Part shown: positions 11,353 through 22,484 of the stretch, piece by piece
Layout of the letters: each line of letters begins with the position of its first letter
How positions within the stretch are numbered: position 1 is the stretch's first letter
Assembly: GCA_016800925.1 (NCBI GenBank)
Contig: JABCPU010000009.1
Coordinates: 310,001-374,000, forward strand
Origin: Suillus spraguei
Lineage: Eukaryota; Basidiomycota; Agaricomycetes; Boletales; Suillaceae
Direction of reading: 5' to 3'
Length of the DNA stretch: 64,000 nucleotides
The notes under the pieces: generated by a model
Databases searched by the model: none
What the model was told of the DNA's origin: nothing
What the model saw: only the letters and a program-made list of their open reading frames with translations
Made by a program: the position numbers and the translations under genes

Positions 11353-11937
11353 GCCTGGATCTAGAGAGCAGTTCTCGGGTGTCTGACCATGACCGTGAGT
11401 TTCATTAGCTTCTGACCGTAAACTTCACTCCACAACTCAAAGACAACTCCGCAGCTCAAAGATAAAGACAGCAACATAGCTCACTGTTGCTTCTGACCGT
11501 GAGTTTCATGATTAGCCTTGCAGCTTCTGACTGTAAGCTTCACTCTGCAGCTCAAACATGCCAATACCACATGTGAGAAACAAATAGTGCCAGCAACATT
11601 TCTTATATTAATAACAACACCAATGAATGCCAACTCGAACTCTAACACGACTGGGTGTACTGCCAAGCACCATTGTATGAGCACTGACAGCATGCCAGGT
11701 CTTGTAAAACTGTATATACAATGTACTATAACTGATCTCTCTGCAGCTCTCTGCTGCGCAACTTCTGGTGAACAATGTTCCTGATCTTGGGTAAACTCTC
11801 TGCAGTGCAACTTCCAATGTTGGATATTTGGTATGTTTTCTTGTACATATACATAGCTAACTTAAGTGGTTCATAGTGCATTTAAGCATCCTGGACATTG
11901 CACTCTGAGCTTCAGTTTCCCACTATTCTTTCTGGCT
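11353..11937. other. Intergenic stretch between two element remnants
   Basis: Contains the degenerate word repeats described for the preceding entry and then ~300 bases with no recognisable content. It forms the upstream side of the alpha-kinase pseudogene; no clear TATA box is seen. Confidence 0.5.
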
Positions 11938-12814
11938 ATGTCTAACTATGAGCTTGTGTCTCAATACACCAAGGACGCCTTTGTGAAAGAGGACCAGTTG
12001 TGCCAGCACCCTGCATGTGGCGCCAATATCACCAATGGTGACCCTTGCTTCTATGTGGCTACCATAAAGCATGGCAAACCAGGGCGCTATATCTGCGGTC
12101 TCTGCCATGAACACTATCAAAAGAAGGCAGCAACATCTGTGCGACCTGCTGGTAAGTCAAGTTCTGGCGCAGTGTCTATAACTAACAAGCATTTTCAGTT
12201 CGCCCTACTCCAGGCTCTGCCAGTGGTAGTAGTTCTGGCTTCACTGTTCAAGGCCCTCCAGATCCACATGTCATTCGGCAGTCAGTGAATGCAGGCCAAA
12301 GAAAATGTAAGTCATTGTATCAATAACCTGGTGTAACAATATCTGGACTGATTTTCCAAGTGTCGGTCAATCCACCACCAGTGATACCTTTGTCCCATGG
12401 ACAATCCGAGTTTTCTGCAGGGCCTGACATTAGTGTTCCGTCATTGTGGCAACTGTCATCGCAGCAAACTCTGCATAGTTCTACCAGATATATGCCACAC
12501 CATGCCCACTATTGCTCGGAGCATGATCATTGGGCAAAACTATCTTATGCTCCTCCTCCATCTCAAATGATCTCACTCAAAATTTTGACTGTTCATGAGG
12601 GAGGTAGCCGGAAGAAGGGTGGGCGTGGTACACCTTTTGGGGTATGTGTTCAACTACTTTATCACAATGCAACCATTAATACCGCAACATCCAGAGTATC
12701 TGTGAAGGAAAAAAGGATATAGACGCTCAAATTGATGCCCCAGGTCTCATCAAAATAGCCCTTGATACCATTTGGCCGAGGATTCAATCATTCTGTCCTG
12801 CCTTTCAGTGGCGG

Positions 12815-13724
12815 TGTGATGAAAAAACTCACGCTGAGCTTGAAACGGCACATTTTCGTATAGGTGTCACACGGCAATCATTATCCTTACCCTTCGGCTT
12901 CACCGTCCTACTTTACCATGCATTTACCCCTATCTAATGGTATCGTTCCACACTCCGGAAGCCTCGTTGCAGCTTAATGGCTGTACTGTGGCAACTTTCC
13001 CATGAAGTGGTGATCTTCGGCAATCTCCGCAAACCCATTAGGCATCCACAAGCAAGATTCACCGTCCGTCCTATGTCCATCCAGTCTCGCCGGTACGTGA
13101 TGTTTTGTAAACTGTAGTGCAGTCTTATTACATGTCTGCTGCGTGGTAATCCTATCCCTTCCGTTTCCGTAGCTATTCCTTTCATATAAAATTCCTAGGT
13201 ACCCATACTCTTTCCTTACTTCCCTCCTATAGTACACACGGTACTTAGGAATAGTCACCACTACTGTCACTATGAAATAAAGTCCTTTACTGAAGTCACT
13301 GTTTCCTTAAGAATTGCTTTACCACTGCATGCACCACTGCTCTTTACCGCTTTCCCGCGCTTCACTGCTAGCACTACTGCTTTCTCATGCTTCACCGCTA
13401 CACTACTGCTTGTTTTACCGCAGAAGTTCCCACGCTTACCGCAGTGATACTGTTCATGCTACCGCTTGCCTACCGCATTCCCACGCTTACCGCTAGTTTT
13501 ACCGCAAGTTTCCCACGGACCGGAGGTCACCACTAGCATCTTGCTACCTCCGATGGCAGTCACGCACCACAGGTTAGGCAATATTGAACTATATTAACTT
13601 AGCATTCCCTTTAGGGTTGAACGTTCTTGCCTTCGCAAGTGAAGCAGACTAGGTAGAGCGCAAGACTTGCATACTAGCTTAGGCCGTGGTTTATCTACAG
13701 CCCAGGCTAGATTGTATCTTTACA
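12815..13724 (+). mobile_element. Solo LTR, family A copy 2 (diverged)
   Basis: Starts TGTGAT and ends TTTACA. Flanks are GCGG (12811-12814) and GTGG (13725-13728). Removing the LTR and one flank restores the kinase-gene frame around QWR..YEEFVVRDS. The 3' ~130 bases are very like LTR copies at 2340-2469 and 55000-55129; the middle is a different subfamily rich in 'ttaccgc'. Confidence 0.8.
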
Positions 13725-14049
13725 GTGGTATGAAGAATTTGTCGTCCGAGACTCACGATGGGTGGATCTATTGGGTCATCATGCGTGCGAGCCATATTTT
13801 TACTCCCAATGTGTTCAAGCTGGACGTAAAGGCTTAAAATCACCAATATTCAAGATGAAACAGTTTGCACTCATTGTCGTCATACCTGAGAGCCAGTGGC
13901 GTGAATATGAAGAATGGACTGAGCGAGTCGAAGAATGGACTGAGCGAGCTGAAGAGGTAATGCTACTACTTTTCTTGTGCATCTAGGCTGACTTGGGACA
14001 CTTGTAGGATGATGCTACCCCCCAAGCTCCAATGGCTACTACAGCTGTC

Positions 14050-14524
14050 TGTTACGAACTGGGGTGGCGTCACCAGCGACAGTGAAAAGACACAGACGGT
14101 CTGCTGGGAGGTTCTTACAATGTCCAGAAGAGGACAAGGTGAAAGTACAAGGAACATGTTCCGAGTACGATCAAGGGTCTGGCCTCAAGGACAAGTCCAA
14201 GAGGTTCTGCGAGAATAGAGACTAAGACTAAGGAGTGCTTAGACTTAGAGACAATTCAAGACGACTTAGGTTGGAGACCTAAGCGAAGGAGATTCCAGGT
14301 AAAACCCAGTAGAATTAAAGTAAAGAATCTAGTACAAGTACACTGTGCTTAAATAGGCCAATATGTGCACACAGACCAAGTAACCATGAGAACGTAACTG
14401 CGTATCCTAATAAGGAAGGCATATGTTGTACAGATGCATTGAGCATATGAGTCAAAGTCACGTGATATGATATACAAGTAAGGAAACAAAGGGAAAATGA
14501 ATATGGGTACGAACATTTGTAACA
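14050..14524 (-). mobile_element. Solo LTR, family B copy 1
   Basis: Terminal TGTTAC..GTAACA and a perfect 5-bp target duplication CTGTC (14045-14049 and 14525-14529). Sense orientation is taken from the copy at 61935-62410, where a polypurine tract adjoins. It lies inside the alpha-kinase gene between ATTAV and SKASV, so its insertion cut an exon. Confidence 0.92.
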
Positions 14525-15645
14525 CTGTCTCAAAAGCCTCCGTTGATGTCTTCCAGGGCGAAGACCACATTGCCACTGGGGTACCGCTTCCCTCAAAGAG
14601 GACCCACCTCCGTACAGCCAGCAGCCTGAGTTCGACATCCTCATCTACATCACCACTGCTAAAGAAAGCTGCTTTCTTTCAGTCACCCGATCGTAATGAG
14701 TTGAAAGAAGCACTCTGATCTGGCAGAATAGCAAATGTAGATGCACAGAGTGGTGAGTTCCAGATCTTGAGTATATTGTTTGTGACACTAATGTCCCTTC
14801 AAAATGTATGATCTGCAGAACGAAAATGACCAGCTGTACTGGGTTGCTACTCGTCCAATGTCCGAAATCCTGGAAAATAGCAAGTATCAGTCGTTCATGT
14901 TGCATACTGCAGAATCAGCGACTGGGCAACTGACAGTCGACACATCCTCTGCCAACCTCATTGGCCAAGGTTTCAAGACTGCCCATCCTGGGTGGTTAAC
15001 ACTTGTGTCACACATTCCTACAACTGGACTAGGTTCAACCCCACATCAGAAAGTCATAGTCAAGAGACCTTTCATCAAGATATTTCCTCCAAATGGACCA
15101 TCGGCAGGTACATACAAAGTCGGATGCTACGCTGTGGCCGACGAATTGTCCAAGCAGTTCAAGGAAGCTAATGTCCTGTACTGGGCAAATTCATTGTTAG
15201 ATCTTACCTATGCCTTCATTAACCATTGTGTCGTGGCCTCGTCAACCCCCCCTCATTTTGACATTCCACGTCTTCGTTTTATTCATGCTGGACTCACGCT
15301 GTCCTTCCTACCTGGCCAGATGATTGTTGCTAAACTGGGTGCTAAACCATGCTCTATCCGTGCTGCATTTCATTTAGAGGAGCTTATTCCAGGTGGGCTG
15401 GATGCCTTCGTGAAATTCATTCACAACACGGACTGTGATCCACTCCTTGATCCTGGTGAGGATGGGTACAGTACAGCACTTTTCTTGGCATTTACTCAAC
15501 ATGTTCAGTATGAGAAGACAGGGGGATTGGCATATATCTCCAACTATCAAGGTGTGTAAAAGTTACTCTTACTTGTGTTTGTTTTGCTGGCTGACATGGT
15601 GTATTACCACAGGTAGCATGGAGTTGCTGACAGACCCACAAATTG

Positions 15646-15889
15646 TTACAGTCGTACATGCCCCTATTCATTTTCCTTCTTATTCCTGTATATCATGTGA
15701 TATGGAGCTTATTGCTCGGACACTTCCACTTCCATCAGACATCACATGACTGCATGATTCAACTAGTACGTCGTCGATATGTCATATCATGTGATGTCAT
15801 GACTTCCCATGACTCCATTCTCAGACTCAGCCAGTTTAGCATACGCGTACGCTAAACACGTGCTCTTATCCCTGACTCATGCCACATAT
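15646..15889 (+). mobile_element. Partial LTR, family B-like 5' end
   Basis: Starts TGTTACAGTCGTACATGCCC and matches the first ~60 bases of LTR-B in sense orientation, then diverges. It abuts LLTDPQI of the alpha-kinase gene, so it marks an insertion that cut the gene's 3' end off. A short perfect palindrome (agcatacgcgtacgct, 15838-15853) lies within. The 3' boundary with the following repeat block is not sharp. Confidence 0.55.
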
Positions 15890-16320
15890 TACAGTGAACT
15901 ATCTCCGTATTATACGAGTGAGCGGACATGCATAATATCCCGTATGATACGGCCAGCGGACCATGGGCCCATGGTAGAAATATCCTCGTTGATGACGGAT
16001 GGGCCGGGAGGAATATTATTCCCGATGACGGCGGGTGGGCCCATGCAAGGAATATGTAGAGTAGATGAGTGGGCCGATGTATATGAATATCCGGTAGATG
16101 GATGGGCCGAGGTAGTTAGATATTATGTAGATGGGTGTACCAAGGTAGATGTGTATCAGGTAGACAGGTATGTGAAGGGTACTTGTTATCACATACACGG
16201 GTGGGCCCAGACACATATTAGACAGTTGGGCCGAGAGTGTTATATAAAATATTGTATTAGACAGGTGGGCTGAGGGTGGTATAAAATATAGACGGGTGGG
16301 CCCATGTGTATGATAATTGT
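15890..16320 (+). repeat. GGGTGGGCC repeat block, copy 1
   Basis: A head with palindromes (CCGTATTATACG at 15905-15916, CCCGTATGATACGG at 15939-15952, CCATGGGCCCATGG at 15961-15974) is followed by about ten spaced copies of a GGATGGGCC or GGGTGGGCC motif with AT-rich spacers. Related copies are at 26490-27056 (inverted) and 61479-61917. The one open frame through it is just the repeat read as codons. Confidence 0.8.
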
Positions 16321-16349
16321 AGACATGGCGGAGCTGAGATAGTTCTATA

Positions 16350-17045
16350 TCATCTGACTGGACCTTCAGACCTCTGCAGCTAGCTTGCTAACCCTATGCA
16401 TATCCTAGCCCACCCTGAGCACAGCTCACCCACCACTATGTCCGGACTTTCCCTCCTCTGACATCTGAGACTTCCGATCCTCATCAATGTCCTAAATACT
16501 TCCCCTTGGATCCATGGAGCTTCACTTCTCTGGTCCTCCACTCCTACACTCCTCCACTCCTCCCTTTCCAGACCTCCTATCTCCGGACCTCCTATCTCCG
16601 GACCTCCTATCTCCGGACCTCCGGACCTGTCCTACCCCACCCTTGACATCCTGTGGATCATCTTTCCCCCTGGAGCTTCCCTCCTATCTTGCCCTGGACT
16701 TTGTCTGGCAGTCCATCCTCCATTCCATTCTACTTGGGACTTAACCCAGTAGTCTTACCTGTATTTCCTGTCCTCCGGAAATAGTTCCTGCATGGTTGCC
16801 ATGATCCTCCAGTAGTCCGTCGGCGCACTATTGAGCAGTCTAGCCCTAGAGTTCCTCCGGAGTTCCCCTCTGGACTTCACTGGAACTCCCCCTCAGACTT
16901 CATGCAAAATTAGGGCACATACTTGTATAAGGGGCACAGCGCATGAGCGGAGGCCAAGCCCTTATGATTTAGTTATGACACTCCAGTGAGACCCCATGCA
17001 AAGCTGGAACATCTGAGTAGCCTCTGGTTTTGCATGGCCGTAACA
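16350..17045 (-). repeat. LTR-D-like copy 1, left inverted flank of the 172-bp array
   Basis: Read on the minus strand it starts TGTTACGGCCATGC at 17045 and runs co-linearly with 21636-22306 on the plus strand over some 600 bases, although with many differences. The far end near 16350 is uncertain. No coding capacity. The TG..CA-type ends suggest an LTR, but no polymerase gene of the family is in the window. Confidence 0.65.
16566..16625 (+). repeat. Short tandem repeat, ~18-bp unit
   Basis: Three and a half copies of 'gacctcctatctccg' in a row inside LTR-D copy 1. The other LTR-D copy has about one unit here, so the expansion is local. Confidence 0.9.
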
Positions 17046-17224
17046 GATTCGAGACAAAAAAGATATCTACCAAAAATGTGTGAATCAAATCTTTTGATTG
17101 CCTGACATTTGTCTGAGTCCTGAGTGCTGAATCCCAAGTGCCGAACCCCAAAATTGTGGACTACTGGGGTTCGGCACTCAGGATTTGGCACTTGGGACTC
17201 AGAAAAATGTGAGGCAATAAAAAG

Positions 17225-20200
17225 CTGAAACTCAAAACTCAAAACTTGAAACTTGCAAAAATGTATATCATGTAAAATGCCTATTTCCTCACACAGTTCA
17301 CCGAGTGTCAAGTACCAAGACCCAGGACCCGAATCATGAATCCTTGGCAATGTAACAAGTGCCAAGTGCCGGAACCCGAACCCAGAACCTCGAAACTTAA
17401 AACTTGGAACTTGGAACTCACAAAAATGTGTATCATGTAAAATGTCTATTTCCTTACACAGTTCACCGAGTGTCAAGTACCAAGACCCGGGACCCAAATC
17501 CTGAATTCCTGGCTATATAACAAGTGCCGAGTGCCGGCACCTGAGCCCCGAACCCCGAAACTTCACACTTCAAACTTCAAAATTGAAACTTGCAAAAATC
17601 TGTATCATGTAAAATTTCTATTTCCTTGCAAAGTTCACCGAGTGTCAAGTACCAAGACCCGGGACCCGAATCCCGAATTCCTGGCAGTGTAACAAGTGCC
17701 AAGTGCCGGAACTTGACCCCCGAATCCCGAAACTTCACACTTCAAACTTCAAAATTGAAACTTGCAAAAATCTGTATCATGTAAAATTTCTATTTCCTTG
17801 CAAAGTTCACCGAGTGTCAAGTACCAAGACCCGGGACCCGAATCCCGAATTCCTGGCAGTGTAACAAGTGCCAAGTGCCGGAACCTGACCCCCGAACCCC
17901 GAAACTTCAACACTTCAAACTTCAAAATTGAAACTTGCAAAAATCTGTATCATGTAAAATTTCTATTTCCTTACACAGTTCACTGAGTGTCAAGTACCAA
18001 GACCTGGGACCCGAATCCCGAATTCCTGGCAGTGTAACAAGTGCCGAGTGCTGGAACCCGACCCCCGAACTCCAAAACTTCAAACTTCAAACTTCAAACT
18101 TCAAACTTCAAAATTGAAACTTGCAAAAAGCTGTATCATGTAAATTTTCTATTTCCTTCCACAGTTCACCGAGTGTCAAGTACCAAGACCCGGGACCCGA
18201 ATCCCGAATTCCTGGCAGTGTAACAAGTGCCGAGTGCCGGAACCCGACCCCCGAACTCCGAAACTTCAAACTTCAAACTTCAAACTTCAAAATTGAAACT
18301 TGCAAAAATCTGTATCATGTAAATTTTCTATTTCCTTGCACAGTTCACCGAGTGTCAAGTACCAAGACCCGGGACCCGATTCCCGAATTCCTGGCAGTGT
18401 AACAAGTGCCGAGTGCCGGAACTGACCCCCGAACCCCGAAACTTCACACTTCAAACTTCAAAATTGAAACTTGCAAAAATCTGTATCATGTAAATTTCTA
18501 TTTCCTTACACAGTTCACCGAGTGTCAAGTACCAAGACCCGGGACCCGAATCCCGAATTCCTGGCAGTGTAACAAGTGCCGAGTGCCGGAACCTGACCCC
18601 CGAACCCGAAACTTCACACTTCAAACTTCAAAATTGAAACTTGCAAAAATCTGTATCATGTAAATTTCTATTTCCTTACACAGTTCACCGAGTGTCAAGT
18701 ACCAAGACCCGGGACCCGATTCCCAATTCCTGGCAGTGTAACAAGTGCCGAGTGCCGGAACCTGACCCCCGAACCCCGAAACTTCACACTTCAAACTTCA
18801 AAATTGAAACTTGCAAAAATCTGTATCATGTAAATTTTCTATTTCCTTACACAGTTCACCGAGTGTCAAGTACCAAGACCCGGGACCCGAATCCCGAATT
18901 CCTGGCAGTGTAACAAGTGCCGAGTGCCGGAACCGACCCCCGAACTCCGAAACTTCAACACTTCAAACTTCAAAATTGAAACTTGCAAAAATCTGTATCA
19001 TGTAAATTTTCTATTTCCTTCACAGTTCACCGAGTGTCAAGTACCAAGACCCGGGACCCGAATCCCGAATTCCTGGCAGTGTAACAAGTGCCGAGTGCCG
19101 GAACTGACCCCCGAACCCCGAAACTTCACACTTCAAACTTCAAAATTGAAACTTGCAAAAATATGTATCATGTAAATTTCTATTTCCTTACACAGTTCAC
19201 TGAGTGTCAAGTACCAAGACCCGGGACCCGAATCCCGAATTCCTGGCAGTGTAACAAGTGCCGAGTGCCGGAACCTGACCCCCGAACCCCGAAACTTCAC
19301 ACTTCAAACTTCAAAATCAAAATTGAAACTTGCAAAATCTGTATCATTTAAATTTTCTATTTCCTTACACAGTTCACCGAGTGTCAAGTACCAAGACCCG
19401 GGACACGAATCCCGAATTCCTGGCAGTGTAACAAGTGCCGAGTGCCGGAACCTGACCCCCGAACCCCGAAACTTCACACTTCAAACTTCAAAATCAAAAT
19501 TGAAACTTGCAAAAATCTGTATCATTTAAATTTTCTATTTCCTTGCACAGTTCACCGAGTGTCAAGTACCAAGACCCGGGACCCGAATCCCGAATTCCTG
19601 GCAGTGTAACAAGTGCCAAGTGCCGGAACCACCCCCAAACTCCGAAACTTCAAACTTCAAACTTCAAAATTGAAACTTGCAAAAATCTGTATCATGTAAA
19701 TTTTCTATTTCCTTGCACAGTTCACCGACTGTCAAGTACCAAGACCCGGGACCCGATTCCCGAATTCCTGGCAGTGTAACAAGTGCCGAGTGCCGGAACT
19801 GACCCCCGAACCCCGAAACTTCACACTTCAAACTTCAAAATTGAAACTTGCAAAAATCTGTATCATGTAAAATTGCTATTTCCTTACACAGTTCACTGAG
19901 TGTCAAGTACCAAGACCCGGGACCCAAATCCCGAATTCCTGGCAGTGTAACAAGTGCCGAGTGCTGGAACACAACCCCCGAACTCCGAAACTTACAACTT
20001 GAAACTTGAAACTCGCAAAGATGTCTAAGATGTAAATTTTCTATTTCCTTATACAGTTCACCGAGTGTCAAGTACCAAGAACTGAGACCCGAATCCTGAA
20101 TTTCTGGCAATGTAACAAGTGCCGAGTGCCAGACCTCGAACCCCAAAACTTGAAACTTGAAACTGCACAAATCTGTATCATGTAAAATTTCTATTTCCTT

Positions 20201-20345
20201 ATACAGTTCACCGAGTGTCAAGTACCAAAACCTGGAACCCAAATCCTGAATTCCTGGCAATGTAACAAGTGCCTCGTGCCGGAACCCGAACCCTAAACCC
20301 TGAACCCCAAAATTTGAAACTTGAAACTTGAAACTTGAAACTGTA
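17225..20345 (+). repeat. Satellite-like tandem array, ~18 units of ~172 bp
   Basis: Each unit contains 'cttgcaaaaatctgtatcatg', 'tttccttacacagttcac', 'gagtgtcaagtaccaagac', 'ccgaattcctggcagtg' and 'aacaagtgccgagtgccgg'. The first motif recurs near 17253, 17420, 17590, 17762, 17935, 18121, 18299, 18470, 18641, 18811, 18984, 19156, 19331, 19507, 19677, 19850, 20015 and 20165, so the period is 167-186 and mostly 170-176 bp. Variation in period comes mainly from a 'cttcaaa' micro-repeat. Outer units are more diverged than central ones, the usual pattern of unequal exchange. Open frames across the array are repeat artefacts. Confidence 0.93.
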
Positions 20346-20439
20346 TGCCAGGGTTTTGGGTCCCGGGTCTCGGTAGTTCACACTTTGTGAGTTTCAAGTT
20401 TTGGGTTTCAAGTTTTGGCACTCAGCACTCAGGACTTGG

Positions 20440-21614
20440 CACTCAGTGATTCAATAATTTGCTTCTGGCAGAGGTAACATTCATTGAAAAAAATTGTATA
20501 TACATCTATCACTATGCAATTATGTCCACCTCCTCACAAGACCCTTTAACCTTCACCTCAACATCCAGTTCAATCTCGACCATCTTATCATGGATGCCCT
20601 CCTGTTGCTCCTCAATCATTTTTAAAGTTTTTCAATGTCTTATCATTGCATAAATGGCCAGCCCTGCTCAGACATCAACAGTAGTACACTCCCACATGTG
20701 TCATATGCAAAGGATCAGTTGTATATAGGCCACAAATCTGATATGTCATGTACAGGGCATATTTCTACTGATAAGAAGCCTACATAATAATCAAGCTTGT
20801 GAAAGTGATCTGATGCGTGATTTATCTCTCATATATGTCCCTAATGATGTATTTGAAGTTTTAGAAAGATCCATGAAGGACTGACTGAATGATAAGTAAA
20901 ATGACATATGTGTGAAAAGTGACAATTGACATCTTTTTACACAAAGTCACATTTATATATGGTACAGTTTAAATATTTCATTCAAAATATGTAAGATACA
21001 TGTTAGACTACTAAAGGAACCTATACTGCATATTGCCCTGAGGTTGGAGGGTGGTGAAAGGGATGTGGTGTATATCTCAGTTGACCCAGCGTCAAAGTCC
21101 TACAACTGCCCAACTGACCATTTTCGATATTTTGGGACTTTGAACTTTCCCACAGTCAATTTCTTATCTATTTCACTTCCTCAGCACTCAATTCTTGTTG
21201 GATGGTTTTATAAATTTAGATATATCATAGTGAATGTATTTTAAATCTACTCCAGGTGTCTGATTAATAAACTTTGATGTTTTGAAAGTATGGGCTCCTT
21301 ATCAGTAGAAATAGTAAGCATTCACACTAGTTCAAAACTCCGGCCTATTTTAAGCTGATCCTTGTCATACAAAGCAAGTATATATGGTATTATAATGATA
21401 TATGAAGAGGCTGTATTATTTATGCAAGAGTAAGATACTGAAAACATCAAAAGTGTGAGAAATGCGACTTTCTATGTTTTTGTTCTTGGATGTTGAGGTG
21501 AAGGTTAAAGGGTCTTGTGAGGAGGTTGGCATAATTGCATAGTAATTGATGTATATACAAATTTTTTCAATGAATGTTACCTCTGCCAGAAGCAAATTAT
21601 TGAATCACTGAGTG
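20440..21614. mobile_element. Non-coding element with ~130-bp terminal inverted repeats
   Basis: 20440-20577 and 21487-21614 are inverted copies (shared phrases 'aataatttgcttctggcag', 'accctttaaccttcacctc'). The 900 bases between are AT-rich with no credible gene. The element sits between array 1 and LTR-D copy 2, and both sides carry array-type words (gcactcag, gagtgctgag). The outer limits are therefore blurred. It could be a MITE-like or foldback element. Confidence 0.7.
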
Positions 21615-21635
21615 CTGAGTGCCGAAACTCAAAAC

Positions 21636-22306
21636 TGTTATGGCCATGCAAAACCAGAGGCAATTCAGAAGTTCCAGCTTTGCATGGGGTCGTACTGGAG
21701 GGTCATACTAATTCATGGGGGCTTGGCCTCAGCTTGTGCACTGTGCCCCTTGCCTGAGTACATGCCCCTAATTTCATATGAAGTCTGAGGGGAGAACCTT
21801 GGAGGAACTCTTGGGCTGGATTGCTCCATAGAGTGCCAATAAACTTCTGGAGAAGTGTAGAAAACTATGCCGCAGGTAGGCGGAGATAGAGGTAAGACTA
21901 CTGGGACAAGTCCCAAGTAGAATGGGTGAAGGGAAGACCACTGGATGAAGTCTAGGGCAGGATTGGAGCAAGGCTCCAGGGGGAAATATGATCCACAGGA
22001 GGTCAAGGATAGGATAGGACAGGACAAGAGGTCCGGAGATAGGAGGTCCAGAGGATGAGGAGTGGAGGAATGCAGAAATGGAGGAGTGGAGGAGTGGAGA
22101 AACGGAGGAGCGGAGCTCTGTGATTTGGGGGGAAGTATTGCCCTACTATGGAGGAGTAGGTCCGGAGATTATGTAAGGAAGGTACAGGCTACTACGGATG
22201 AAGTCCAGAGTAGAAACAAACAGAGGAAGACTACCAAAGGTAGAGCTGGAGGTGAACAGAGATAAAGACTGGAGTTCGGACAAAGTTCGGAAAGTATAAT
22301 ATAACA
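21636..22306 (+). repeat. LTR-D-like copy 2, right inverted flank of the array
   Basis: Starts TGTTATGGCCATGC and can be ended at ATATAACA (22306), giving 671 bp with TG..CA ends. No matching target duplication was found (AAAAC before, AAGGG after). Inverted relative to 16350-17045. Confidence 0.65.
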
Positions 22307-22484
22307 AAGGGTCAAAGGTCCGGCCTAGGGAATACTAATTTTACATGATATACATTTTTGCAAGTTTCTGTCACATACCGTATTTCACACCCCATCTCCA
22401 CTATGATCTCTGGCCCTGATCTCCATATTTCCGGACCTCCGGACCTCCACAGCTAGCCTGCCAACCCTAAATTTGGGATTTGGG

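Larger units (their letters stand above)
11938..15645 (+). pseudogene. Alpha-type protein kinase domain protein, broken by inserted LTRs
   Basis: The gene starts MSNYELVSQYTKDAFVKEDQ at 11938. The N-terminal part has paired cysteines (CQHPACG, CGLCHEHY), probably zinc binding. Short introns lie at about 12150-12198, 12308-12360 and 12641-12691. After a solo LTR at 12815-13724 the frame resumes as VVRDSRWVDLL, and after a second at 14050-14524 as SKASVDVFQGEDH. Positions 14814-15556 carry the kinase-like domain: ANLIGQGFKTAHPGWLTLV, VIVKRPF, YKVGCYAVADELSKQFKEAN, FVKFIHNTDCDPLLD, ALFLAFTQHVQYEKTGGLAY and, after one more intron, LLTDPQI. The final catalytic and zinc-binding end is missing because a third LTR-like sequence starts at 15646. 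A TGA at 14716-14718 stands where an Arg is usual. Alpha-kinases phosphorylate proteins; such genes are multiplied in agarics, possibly with mobile elements. Confidence 0.75.

Noticed and set aside
12815..12870. Alternative start of LTR-A copy 2 at TGTCAC (12865)
   Set aside because: It leaves no target duplication and an unexplained ~50-bp insert in the kinase frame; starting at 12815 gives GCGG/GTGG and restores the frame.
17234..20345. Many open frames of 60-140 codons on both strands across array 1
   Set aside because: They repeat with the satellite period, appear on both strands and change with unit length; they are repeat artefacts.
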